From: an uncultured Gammaproteobacteria bacterium | GTDB taxonomy: Bacteria; Pseudomonadota; Gammaproteobacteria; SZUA-229 | Direction: 5' to 3' | DNA length: 41,377 nucleotides | Assembly: GCA_913065105.1 (NCBI GenBank) | Contig: CAJXZZ010000018.1 | Location: forward strand, 1-41,377 | In this document: in pieces, positions 1 to 7,194 of the stretch | Position numbering within the stretch: the stretch's first letter is position 1 | How the letters are laid out: each line of letters begins with the position of its first letter | Made by a program: the position numbers and the translations under genes | Notes under the pieces: model-generated | What the model was told of the DNA's origin: nothing | Databases searched by the model: none | Seen by the model: only the letters and a program-made list of their open reading frames with translations

Positions 1-417
1 TTCATGAGCTCGGCCATGTTTTACCCGTGTAATTACGGCTACGTTCCACACACCCTGTCAAAAGATGGTGACCCGATAGACGTACTGGTTACCACCCCGG
101 TACCGTTGATTGCTGGCTCAGTCATTCAATGCCGCCCAGTTGGCGTATTGAAAATGACCGACGAATCGGGTGATGACGCCAAGATTCTCGCGGTACCCAT
201 CGATAAACTATGCAAATCTTATCGTAACGCTAAAACCATCGACGACATGCAACCGATGCTGCTTGATCAAATTGCGCATTTCTTTGAACATTACAAAGAT
301 CTGGATGAAGGCAAATGGGTTCGAGTAGAAGGCTGGGGCAATCTTGAAGATGCCAAGGAAGAGATCATGTCCAGCGTTGCCATGTATAAAGACGCGCCGG
401 TTAAACCAAACTTTTAA
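1..417 (+). CDS. ppa: Inorganic pyrophosphatase, 3' part (5' end outside window)
   Basis: This is a soluble family I inorganic pyrophosphatase, which hydrolyses pyrophosphate to phosphate in the cytoplasm and so pulls biosynthetic reactions forward. The reading frame is open from the first base of the window, so the start lies upstream. About 138 codons are visible; the family is usually near 175 residues, so roughly the first 37 are missing. The signature DGDPIDVL, which carries metal-binding aspartates, is near the visible start. It is followed by [17 protein letters not shown] and by the HFFEHYKDL segment typical of the enterobacterial enzyme. The stop at 415-417 is followed by an 11-bp hairpin. 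The identification is secure; the methionine at base 4 is internal and not the start. Confidence 0.96.
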   Translation, partial: FMSSAMFYPCNYGYVPHTLSKDGDPIDVLVTTPVPLIAGSVIQCRPVGVLKMTDESGDDAKILAVPIDKLCKSYRNAKTIDDMQPMLLDQIAHFFEHYKDLDEGKWVRVEGWGNLEDAKEEIMSSVAMYKDAPVKPNF

Positions 418-430
418 ACCCGGTACCACT

Positions 431-461
431 TCATCTCATTGCCCCAGCCGCAATGAGATGA
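431..461. terminator. Inverted repeat between ppa and tRNA-Thr, possible transcription terminator
   Basis: There is a perfect 11-bp inverted repeat, with arms at 431-441 and 451-461 around a 9-base loop. It lies between the convergent ppa and tRNA-Thr. No long T-run follows on either strand, so it may be a weak terminator or an RNA-end-protecting hairpin rather than a classical intrinsic terminator. Confidence 0.45.
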
Positions 462-476
462 AGGTGTCAATTAATT

Positions 477-553
477 TGGTGCCGGAACGCGGAATTGAAC
501 CGCGAACCTCGTCATTACGAATGACTTGCTCTACCGATTGGAGCTATTCCGGC
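477..553 (-). tRNA. tRNA-Thr (anticodon CGU)
   Basis: Read on the minus strand, the sequence folds into a full cloverleaf of 77 bases including an encoded 3' CCA. The acceptor stem pairs GCCGGAA with TTCCGGC. The D stem is GCTC/GAGC. The anticodon loop is TTCGTAA, giving CGT, and the T arm is CGCGG-TTCAATT-CCGCG. Position 27/43 is an A-G mismatch. The discriminator is A, as in other threonine tRNAs. The 5' end lies only 14 bases after the thiO stop on the same strand, so it may be processed from a thiO read-through transcript. Confidence 0.95.
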
Positions 554-567
554 TATATTGTTTAGCT

Positions 568-1653
568 TTAATGTGGCGCACTCATACTATAGGGACCGAC
601 ATCACACCAGGGCTCCCTGCCTAAAACGATATCCGTCATTAACTCTGCCGAGGCTGTGCCAAGCACGATGCCATTTCTAAAATGACCGGCATGAATATAC
701 AAACCTTCTACCTCATCATGCTGACAGATGTAAGGGATGCCTTTTTCTGTACCCGGCCTTAATCCCGCCCATTGCCTTTCTATCTCAAGACCACTTAATA
801 ATGGAATTAACTCTACTGCGGCTCGATGCAGTTCGTCAAAGGCTGTCACAGAAATGGTTTTATCGAAGCCGATTTTTTCCAGCGTACTGCCCGCCAGTAT
901 GCGGCCATCCTTACGTGGAATAATATAATGCCCTTCTGATAAAACAATACGTTTTACCAGGTCTGGCTCGCCTTTGTACATAATCATCTGGCCTTTGACC
1001 GGGATCACATTAACCGATGATTGCGTAACGCTAAATTGCGCGCTCCAGGCACCGCTAGCAACGATTATCTTATCCGCTAAAAATGTTTTTTTATCCGTTC
1101 GCACGCCAGTAACTTTATTATTCTTATTAATTATTTCTTCTACTTCGCAGTATTCACGATAAGGAATACAAAGTCTTTCAAATGATGCTTTTAACGCTTT
1201 AACAAATTTCGGATTTCTGATTTGTTTAATGTCAGGCATCCATATGCCTTTATTTACTACATCACCAACCGTTTTTTCAATTTTGTGTATGGAATCAATA
1301 TTATTTATAAAGTCTGCGTCGATCGACCATTTTTTTGTCCAGTCAATAATTTTCTGATCATTATCAACAACAGTAAACAGGCCACTGTCGAGTAATTCAC
1401 AATCTACGCTGGTTTCATCAAACAGCGTTTTAGTTAACTCAGGGTAGATTTTTTTACTGCGCTCAGCCAATACATTCACTGCATCATCATATCGCCAGGG
1501 GTAAAGTGGCGAAATAATCCCACCACCGGCCCACGAGGATTCGCCGCCTAACGGCCCTTTCTCAAGCAGCAAAACATCCACGCCTTCTAAAAATAATTGA
1601 CGCGCAGTTAATAGCCCGATGACGCCGCCGCCAACAATGATGCAATCAGGCAT
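568..1653 (-). CDS. thiO: Glycine oxidase ThiO (FAD-dependent, thiamine thiazole pathway)
   Basis: ThiO is an FAD-dependent oxidase that turns glycine into iminoglycine (dehydroglycine), one of the precursors joined by ThiG to form the thiazole of thiamine. The 361-residue protein begins with the Rossmann FAD motif IIVGGGVIGLLTA (about residues 5-17). It has the GGESSWAGGGIISP region typical of glycine oxidases and the C-terminal GLRPGT...HAGHFRNGIVLGTASA signature of D-amino-acid-oxidase-like enzymes. It is divergent from thiS-thiG, which fits its role. There is no clear Shine-Dalgarno sequence before the ATG at 1653. A minus-strand terminator hairpin sits upstream in the leader region. The family call is firm; substrate choice is inferred from context. 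Confidence 0.92.
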   Translation of the reverse strand: MPDCIIVGGGVIGLLTARQLFLEGVDVLLLEKGPLGGESSWAGGGIISPLYPWRYDDAVNVLAERSKKIYPELTKTLFDETSVDCELLDSGLFTVVDNDQKIIDWTKKWSIDADFINNIDSIHKIEKTVGDVVNKGIWMPDIKQIRNPKFVKALKASFERLCIPYREYCEVEEIINKNNKVTGVRTDKKTFLADKIIVASGAWSAQFSVTQSSVNVIPVKGQMIMYKGEPDLVKRIVLSEGHYIIPRKDGRILAGSTLEKIGFDKTISVTAFDELHRAAVELIPLLSGLEIERQWAGLRPGTEKGIPYICQHDEVEGLYIHAGHFRNGIVLGTASAELMTDIVLGREPWCDVGPYSMSAPH

Positions 1654-1738
1654 ATTTATATTATTTTAGGTAACTGCGACATCGGCAGGAGGTCGAGGGC
1701 AATGCTAACCTCGGATTTTATTATTTTTTTCATGGCAT

Positions 1739-1765
1739 AAAAAAGCAACGTTGAAACGTTGCTTT
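1739..1765 (-). terminator. Intrinsic terminator upstream of thiO, minus-strand orientation
   Basis: A 10-bp stem (arms 1742-1751 and 1756-1765, loop TGAA) is followed on the minus strand by a run of six T residues. No annotated gene ends into it from that direction. It therefore either attenuates the thiO leader or ends a small RNA starting in the 1770-1900 region. Confidence 0.6.
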
Positions 1766-1850
1766 ATATTACAGAATAAAGATATCAAGTTATACCACAT
1801 CTGGTTTATTTACAGCCTGTACCCGCCATTAACAGGCTTGCTATAGATAA

Positions 1851-1879
1851 TTGACCCTAATTTACAGGCATAATAATCT
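1851..1879 (+). promoter_or_regulatory. Sigma70-type promoter candidate for thiS-thiG
   Basis: TTGACC (1851-1856) and TAATCT (1874-1879) are separated by 17 bases. Transcription would start near 1886, leaving a leader of almost 90 bases before the preferred thiS start at 1973. Confidence 0.5.
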
Positions 1880-1972
1880 ACTATTATTAGTCGAATAAAT
1901 CCACAGCACGCAATTTAGTTTAATATGTCGCAGTCAAATAAAAACACGGCATTTTTAGGAAAAACCCATATC

Positions 1973-2191
1973 ATGAACATTGTTTTAAACGGTCAAGACA
2001 AACAAATTGACGACGATACCAATATCGAGCAACTGCTGACAAGCCTCGATTTGAACAACAAACGCCTGGCCGTAGAGATTAATCAGGAGATTATACCCCG
2101 CAGTGACTTTGCTACATTCACACTGAGCGAGTCAGACAAAGTCGAAATTGTTCAGGCTATCGGCGGCGGCAGCTGTGACCACAAAAACTAG
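1973..2191 (+). CDS. thiS: Sulfur carrier protein ThiS with a C-terminal extension
   Basis: ThiS is the small ubiquitin-like protein whose C-terminal glycine is adenylated and converted to a thiocarboxylate, the sulfur donor for thiazole formation by ThiG. I prefer the ATG at 1973, which has AGGA upstream and gives the usual N-terminus (MNIVLNGQ). The upstream ATG at 1925 would add 16 residues and has no ribosome binding site. The 72-residue protein carries the family features RLAVEINQEIIPRS and VEIVQAIGGG. ThiS normally stops at this Gly-Gly end, but here the frame continues with SCDHKN before the stop. The tail would have to be removed, or tolerated in some unusual way, for the carrier to work. 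thiG follows after 102 bases. Confidence 0.88.
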   Translation: MNIVLNGQDKQIDDDTNIEQLLTSLDLNNKRLAVEINQEIIPRSDFATFTLSESDKVEIVQAIGGGSCDHKN

Positions 2192-2293
2192 CATAGCTGT
2201 ATCGTTCAAAATCACTCTGGCACTACTTCTCGCATTCAAAAATCAAGTACAATAGCGCCTGCGTAACTAACCGGCCCCAACTAAAAAAATAAT

Positions 2294-3088
2294 ATGTCTG
2301 ACACAAATCTGGATAAACCGCTGATTATTGCTGGTAAAACATATACCTCTCGTTTACTGGTGGGTACCGGCAAGTATAAAGATAATGAAGAAACACGCCT
2401 TGCGTTAGACGCTAGCGGTGCTGAAATCATCACTATTGCTATTCGCAGAACAAATATTGGTCAAAATCCAGACGAACCCAATCTACTGGATGCTCTACCC
2501 CTCGATAAATATACATTATTACCCAATACCGCCGGTTGCTACACCATCGATGACGCCGTTAGAACATGCAAACTTGCACGTGAACTATTGGGTGGCCATA
2601 ACCTGGTCAAACTGGAAGTACTAGGCGATGAAAAAACCCTGTTCCCAGATGCTATTCAAACACTGAAAGCGGCTCAAATTCTGGTCGATGACGATTTTGA
2701 TGTCATGGTCTACACCAATGATGATCCACTCATCGCCAAGGAACTGGAAAATATTGGCTGTGTTGCCGTTATGCCTTTGGCTGCGCCCATCGGCTCAGGT
2801 TTAGGTATACGTAATCCTTACAATATCCTGACTATTATCGAAAATGCCAATGTACCAATACTGGTTGATGCGGGTGTTGGTACTGCGTCGGATGCAGCGA
2901 TAGCCATGGAACTTGGTTGTGACGGCATATTAATGAATACCGCTATTGCAGCGGCACAGAAACCCATACTGATGGCGTCGGCGATGAAAAAAGCCATCGA
3001 AGGTGGCCGCGAAGCATACCTTGCCGGGCGCATGCCAAAAAAACGTTTTGCATCAGCCTCTTCGCCCATCGAAGGCACTTTTTTCTAG
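2294..3088 (+). CDS. thiG: Thiazole synthase ThiG
   Basis: ThiG is a TIM-barrel enzyme that forms thiazole phosphate from 1-deoxy-D-xylulose 5-phosphate, dehydroglycine and ThiS thiocarboxylate. The 264 residues match the family length. Visible landmarks are [10 protein letters not shown] near the start, the ITIAIRRTN strand, the VKLEVLGD segment whose lysine (about 106) is the Schiff-base residue in the family, and the phosphate-binding IGSGLGIRN and [12 protein letters not shown] loops. Its substrate sources ThiO and ThiS are adjacent. The trmB start follows 13 bases after the stop, so the two are probably co-transcribed. Confidence 0.97.
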   Translation: MSDTNLDKPLIIAGKTYTSRLLVGTGKYKDNEETRLALDASGAEIITIAIRRTNIGQNPDEPNLLDALPLDKYTLLPNTAGCYTIDDAVRTCKLARELLGGHNLVKLEVLGDEKTLFPDAIQTLKAAQILVDDDFDVMVYTNDDPLIAKELENIGCVAVMPLAAPIGSGLGIRNPYNILTIIENANVPILVDAGVGTASDAAIAMELGCDGILMNTAIAAAQKPILMASAMKKAIEGGREAYLAGRMPKKRFASASSPIEGTFF

Positions 3089-3101
3089 ATCATTTATTCT
3101 T

Positions 3102-3851
3102 GTGCCCGCAGAAGATCCGCCAAAAAAAAGTCAGGGTAAACAACCTGATGAACATAGAACCATCAGAAGCTTTGTTTTACGCCAGGGCCGTTTAACCGGT
3201 GCACAACAAAATGCCCTGGATAATTACTGGCAAGATTACGGCATTGATTATTCTGAAAAAATCTTATCCTTCAGCGATCTGTTTAAAAACAACAATGACG
3301 TTATTCTTGAGATAGGTTTTGGTAATGGCGAATCATTATTACAACAGGCGAAGAATCAACCGCAATACAACTTTATCGGCATTGAAGTGCATGGCCCCGG
3401 CGTCGGCCATTTAATACACAATGCCAACAATGATGAAGTTCATAATATAAAGGTCATACGCCACGACGCGGTTGAAGTACTAAAACATCAGATCGGCGAC
3501 AACACGTTACAGCAGGTACAACTCTTTTTCCCTGACCCCTGGCATAAAAAACGCCACAATAAACGGCGCATCATAAGACCTGACTTTATCCAGCTGATTC
3601 ACCAAAAGCTAAAAATGGACGGTTTATTCCACATGGCCACTGACTGGCAACATTATGCCGAGCAAATGCTACTACAGATGGACGAGGCCAAAGGTTTTAG
3701 CAACACTTCTGGCACCGGCAATTACTCCACAAGTAAAGCCGCCCGCTGCGAAACAAAATTCGAACGCCGCGGACTCAAACTAGGCCATGGCGTCTGGGAT
3801 TTAATTTACAAAAAATCGCAACCACCTCATTCGTCGAATATAATCGATTGA
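3102..3851 (+). CDS. trmB: tRNA (guanine-N7-)-methyltransferase TrmB
   Basis: TrmB methylates N7 of G46 in tRNAs using S-adenosylmethionine. The SAM-binding motif ILEIGFGNGES, the segment FFPDPWHKKRHNKRRI and the TDW motif are all present. The N-terminal RTIRSFVLRQGRLTGAQ is typical. The frame is open further upstream inside thiG (to an ATG at 3003), but homologues begin roughly 20 residues before RTIRSF. The GTG at 3102, 13 bases past the thiG stop, fits best and gives 249 residues against about 240 for the family. No clear ribosome binding site is visible, so translational coupling with thiG is likely. The enzyme call is firm and the start is moderately sure. Confidence 0.93.
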   Translation: MPAEDPPKKSQGKQPDEHRTIRSFVLRQGRLTGAQQNALDNYWQDYGIDYSEKILSFSDLFKNNNDVILEIGFGNGESLLQQAKNQPQYNFIGIEVHGPGVGHLIHNANNDEVHNIKVIRHDAVEVLKHQIGDNTLQQVQLFFPDPWHKKRHNKRRIIRPDFIQLIHQKLKMDGLFHMATDWQHYAEQMLLQMDEAKGFSNTSGTGNYSTSKAARCETKFERRGLKLGHGVWDLIYKKSQPPHSSNIID

Positions 3852-3992
3852 TTTATATGTATTTATACTAATTCAACGACGATTATTTTTATAATTGGGT
3901 GAAAAAGGATACAATAGCGAGCTTTTTTCAGCGCAGTGCCTGCCTTTAATGCTGCCTGCTACACAATATTTTAGTAATTTGGAGAATTAAAC

Positions 3993-4868
3993 ATGTCTCA
4001 GAAACACCCTGTTGTTGTTGTCACTGGTTCATCAGGTGCGGGCACCTCTACCGTTAAGCACGCATTTGAGCAAATTTTTACCCGTGAACAAATTAATCCT
4101 GTGATCATCGAAGGTGATAGCTTTCACCGTTATGATCGTGCAGCGATGAAAGAAGCTATGACCAAAGCTGAAGCTGAAGGTGATGAAAACTTCAGTCACT
4201 TTGGCGCCAAGGCCAACTTGTTCGACAAACTGGAAGAATTATTCAAATCATACGGTGCTACAGGTACTGGTCAAAAACGCTTATACCTGCACAGCGACGA
4301 AGAAGCCGCTGTATACGAAGGTTTAACCCCAGGGCAATTTACTCCATGGGAAGATATTCCAGCTAACTCTGACATTATGTTCTATGAAGGTTTACACGGT
4401 GGCGTTGTTACCGATGAAGCCGATGTTGCCAAACATGTTGACCTGTTAGTCGGTGTGGTACCAAGCGTTAATCTTGAGTGGATTCAAAAAATTCACCGCG
4501 ATAATGCAGAACGTGGTTATTCAGAAGAAGTGATTGTTGATACCATTCTTCGTCGTATGCACGACTACGTAAAATACATCACGCCTCAGTTCTCACGCAC
4601 TGATATCAACTTCCAGCGCATTGCTACGGTTGATACGTCAAACCCTTTCATCGCTCGTGATATTCCTACACCTGACGAAAGCTTTATCGTTATTCGATTT
4701 AAAGATACAGAGAAATTTGATACTGACTTCCAATATCTTTTGGACATGATTCCTCATTCATTCATGTCACGTCGTAACACTATCGTAGTACCCGGCGGTA
4801 AAATGGGACTAGCGATGGAACTGATTTTGACCCCTATCATTCATCAGATGATTGAAAAATCAAACTAA
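3993..4868 (+). CDS. prk: Phosphoribulokinase (proteobacterial CbbP-like)
   Basis: Phosphoribulokinase phosphorylates ribulose 5-phosphate to ribulose 1,5-bisphosphate, the CO2 acceptor of RuBisCO. The 291 residues match the octameric proteobacterial class. The P-loop GSSGAGTST is at residues 12-20, followed by EGDSFHRYDRAAMKEAM, FYEGLHGGVV, HVDLLVGVVPSVNLEWIQK and YITPQFSRTDINFQR. From memory, segments such as FSHFGAKANLFDKLEEL, HRDNAERGYS and ARDIPTPDESFIVIRF are closer to Calvin-cycle enzymes than to E. coli PrkB, whose role is unknown. It stands alone, with a good GGAG ribosome binding site and its own terminator. Autotrophy is an inference that needs RuBisCO genes elsewhere. Confidence 0.93.
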   Translation: MSQKHPVVVVTGSSGAGTSTVKHAFEQIFTREQINPVIIEGDSFHRYDRAAMKEAMTKAEAEGDENFSHFGAKANLFDKLEELFKSYGATGTGQKRLYLHSDEEAAVYEGLTPGQFTPWEDIPANSDIMFYEGLHGGVVTDEADVAKHVDLLVGVVPSVNLEWIQKIHRDNAERGYSEEVIVDTILRRMHDYVKYITPQFSRTDINFQRIATVDTSNPFIARDIPTPDESFIVIRFKDTEKFDTDFQYLLDMIPHSFMSRRNTIVVPGGKMGLAMELILTPIIHQMIEKSN

Positions 4869-4895
4869 GTACATCCAGAGATGACGGTTATAATT

Positions 4896-4923
4896 AAGCC
4901 AGCTGTTAATAGCTGGCTTTTTT
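4896..4923 (+). terminator. Intrinsic terminator of phosphoribulokinase gene
   Basis: A 9-bp stem (AAGCCAGCT/AGCTGGCTT, loop GTTAAT) is followed by a T-run, 27 bases after the prk stop. The form is classical. Confidence 0.9.
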
Positions 4924-5027
4924 ACGCTCAGGGAAAGTGGGGAGACGAAAACTAGTCGGTGAAATCGCATTTCAGTGATTGCGTAGAACAGATGCACCGT
5001 TAAAGATAACGGGTTACACTAATATCC

Positions 5028-5798
5028 ATGCCTGTTAGCCAACTCATTGATTCTCATTGCCACCTTGATTTCGAATGCTTCGATGAGGATCGCGCTCAGG
5101 TTATTCAACGAGCCCTGGACAATCATATCCACAACATTGTTATTCCTGGTACTCAAAAAATATTCTGGGACAGAATCAAACAGCTATGCTCCCAACATAA
5201 ACAGCTACACGCCTGTTATGGACTTCATCCGTATTGGGTAAATGAACACGACAAACAGGATATTAATCAACTTAATAAATATATTGAAAACAGCCGGCCT
5301 GTCGCCATAGGCGAATGTGGCCTGGACTTTCGTCCACAACAGGCGGACAAAGAAACGCAACTCTATTTTTTTGAATCGCAGTTAGATATCGCAGCAAACC
5401 ATCAACTCCCCATAGTTATCCATTCAGTGAAAGCGACTGATACCGTTATACAAACCATTAAAAAATTCAAAAACCTGAAAGGCATGGTGCATAGCTATTC
5501 AGGAAGTGTCGAACAGGCAAAACAGCTTATCGATCTAAATTTTTATATCAGCGTGGGAGCAAGCGCAACTTATGACAATGCAAAAAAAATAAAACAGGTA
5601 GTAAAAGATATTCCACTAACATCACTATTACTTGAAACTGACGCACCGGATCAACCTGATCTAAACCATCTGAATAAAAGAAACGAACCGGCTTATCTGG
5701 TGAATACACTCCAGGCCATTGCTGAATTAAGAGAAGAATCCGCTGACATAATTGCAGAACAGACGACAACAAATGCAAAAAATCTGTTTAAAATATGA
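5028..5798 (+). CDS. TatD-family metal-dependent hydrolase (putative DNase)
   Basis: This is a TatD-type amidohydrolase-fold protein of 256 residues. Members bind two divalent metals and several show DNase or 3'-exonuclease activity. All expected ligands are visible: the N-terminal HxH in DSHCHLD (H10, H12), the glutamate in GECGLDF, histidines in IVIHSVKA and GMVHSYSG, and the aspartate in LLETDAP. It most resembles the YjjV branch from memory, but I cannot separate YjjV, TatD and YcfH without alignment. It is convergent with plsC, and no obvious ribosome binding site precedes the ATG. Confidence 0.88.
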   Translation: MPVSQLIDSHCHLDFECFDEDRAQVIQRALDNHIHNIVIPGTQKIFWDRIKQLCSQHKQLHACYGLHPYWVNEHDKQDINQLNKYIENSRPVAIGECGLDFRPQQADKETQLYFFESQLDIAANHQLPIVIHSVKATDTVIQTIKKFKNLKGMVHSYSGSVEQAKQLIDLNFYISVGASATYDNAKKIKQVVKDIPLTSLLLETDAPDQPDLNHLNKRNEPAYLVNTLQAIAELREESADIIAEQTTTNAKNLFKI

Positions 5799-5878
5799 CT
5801 GCCCTGCAATCTAAACAATAAAAAACTTCCTAAATCTTCACGCAGACGCATCTTTCCAGATCAGTAAGAATTACTAAA

Positions 5879-6631
5879 CTATGCTCTATTCCAATGAGAC
5901 TCATCGCTTATCTCTTGCATGGTACCTTCGATCCAGTCAAAAACCTCTTTATTGATTTCATCCGCGCTGCGGCCCTTTGACTCAATCGCCGGGCCAATAA
6001 CTACACTGATAGTACCTGGCCATTTTATAAAACTATGTCTTGGCCAAAACTCGCCTGCATTATGCGCTATCGGTATTATCGGATAACCACTTTTCTCTGC
6101 CAGTAGAGCGCCACCTATCTTATATTTTTTGGTTTTTCCAGGCACAGTACGTGTGCCTTCAGGAAACAAAACCATCCACTTACCGTCATCAAGTTTCTGC
6201 TTACCCTGTGTGATCAATTGTTTGATCGCTACCCGTCCCGCTCCACGGTTAATTCCGATCGGATCAGTTAATGCTAGCGCCCATCCAAAGATGGGGATAT
6301 ACATCAATTCGCGCTTGAACACCCAATGTACGTACGGCGTAAAAGAATGTAACGCCAACGTCTCCCAGGTTGATTGATGCTTGCTTAATATGATCGCAGT
6401 TTTTACATTTAGATTTTCCCGTCCTGCAACTTTAAAGTCTATGCCACAGAAAATCTTTAATAATAAGTTATTTATATTCGACCATAAACGGGCAATCTTT
6501 AAACGAAAAGACGACGATGTAAAAAATAAAAAAACGATCAACAGACCAAAGACAAGAACATTAAAAGTAAAAAATACCCAGAATAATAATGAGCGAACAA
6601 CTAAAACAGGTTTAGATTCCATAACAGACAT
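5879..6631 (-). CDS. plsC: 1-acyl-sn-glycerol-3-phosphate acyltransferase (PlsC family)
   Basis: PlsC-type enzymes acylate lysophosphatidic acid to phosphatidic acid at the inner membrane. The 250-residue protein has one or two hydrophobic segments in its first 40 residues. The catalytic motif is HQSTWE (H85 to E90), the HX4E variant common in one PlsC branch instead of HX4D. FPEGTR (about 156-161) is the acceptor-binding motif. The ATG shares one base with the gmhB stop (TAATG), showing translational coupling in the glyQ-glyS-gmhB-plsC run. Substrate preference cannot be told from sequence. Confidence 0.93.
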   Translation of the reverse strand: MSVMESKPVLVVRSLLFWVFFTFNVLVFGLLIVFLFFTSSSFRLKIARLWSNINNLLLKIFCGIDFKVAGRENLNVKTAIILSKHQSTWETLALHSFTPYVHWVFKRELMYIPIFGWALALTDPIGINRGAGRVAIKQLITQGKQKLDDGKWMVLFPEGTRTVPGKTKKYKIGGALLAEKSGYPIIPIAHNAGEFWPRHSFIKWPGTISVVIGPAIESKGRSADEINKEVFDWIEGTMQEISDESHWNRA

Positions 6632-7170
6632 TATTTCAATATCGCGGTAACGGCTGAAGCGAGATCGTCAAACACCGGAATATCTCCTTTATTCTCGGTC
6701 TGTAGTAATTTTTCCGCTTTTACGCCTTTGCCCGTACGCACCAACATGGCTTTGGCGCGAGCACTATGTGCCGCTTTTATATCAGAAATGCTATCGCCAA
6801 TAAAAACAACATCCTTCAGTGGCACATTAAAACGTTGGCCGATCTCTAACAGCATACCCGGTTTTGGTTTTCTGCAAACGCAGCCATCATCTGGCCCATG
6901 GGGGCAATAAAAAATAGCATCAATTCGACCACCGACCTTTGCCAGCATCAAATCCATTTTCTTATGCATGGCAGTTAAAGCTTCAATATCAAAATAGCCT
7001 CTTGCCAGACCCGACTGATTACTTGCGACGACCACGGTATAACCGCCGTGTGTTAGACGCGCAATGGCTTCGAGACTACCTTCAAGCGGCTGCCACTCTT
7101 CAGCGCTTTTAATATAAGCATCCGAATCATGATTAATGACACCATCTCGATCTAAAACGATAACTTTCAT
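6631..7170 (-). CDS. gmhB: D-glycero-beta-D-manno-heptose-1,7-bisphosphate 7-phosphatase
   Basis: GmhB is a HAD-superfamily phosphatase that removes the C7 phosphate of heptose bisphosphate in ADP-heptose synthesis for lipopolysaccharide core. The 179-residue protein has the nucleophile motif LDRDGVIN (D7, D9), ASNQSG as motif II, and GDSISDIKAA as the acidic motif. The zinc-binding insert CPHGPDDGCVCRKP is diagnostic of GmhB against histidinol-phosphatase relatives. It sits between glyS (24-base gap) and plsC (1-base overlap), an arrangement frequent in Gammaproteobacteria. Confidence 0.95.
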   Translation of the reverse strand: MKVIVLDRDGVINHDSDAYIKSAEEWQPLEGSLEAIARLTHGGYTVVVASNQSGLARGYFDIEALTAMHKKMDLMLAKVGGRIDAIFYCPHGPDDGCVCRKPKPGMLLEIGQRFNVPLKDVVFIGDSISDIKAAHSARAKAMLVRTGKGVKAEKLLQTENKGDIPVFDDLASAVTAILK

Positions 7171-7194
7171 TAGCTAATGCTTTTCGCCTGATAT

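Larger units (their letters stand above)
1654..1972. other. Divergent thiO/thiS intergenic region
   Basis: These 319 bases hold the thiS promoter candidate (1851-1879), a minus-strand intrinsic terminator (1739-1765) and a 7-bp inverted repeat, AGCCTGT/ACAGGCT, at about 1814-1838. I looked for the conserved TPP-riboswitch core on both strands and did not find it. A frame open from the ATG at 1925 runs into thiS, but it lacks a ribosome binding site. A 12-codon frame at 1702-1740 on the plus strand has a GGAGG upstream; I do not call it a gene. Confidence 0.6.

Noticed and set aside
344-565. Plus-strand open frame of 73 codons across the ppa end and the tRNA
   Set aside because: It overlaps the 3' end of ppa in another frame and is antisense to the complete tRNA-Thr; no ribosome binding site or family resemblance.
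1702-1740. Twelve-codon plus-strand frame with GGAGG upstream, in front of a hairpin
   Set aside because: It could look like a leader peptide, but the downstream gene on that strand is far away and the hairpin T-run is on the other strand; chance is the simpler reading.
1654-1972. TPP riboswitch controlling the thiamine genes
   Set aside because: The conserved CTGAGA and downstream core motifs were not found on either strand, despite the suggestive context.
1925-1972. N-terminal extension of ThiS from the ATG at 1925
   Set aside because: No ribosome binding site, and the 16 extra residues do not fit the ThiS fold; the ATG at 1973 has AGGA upstream.
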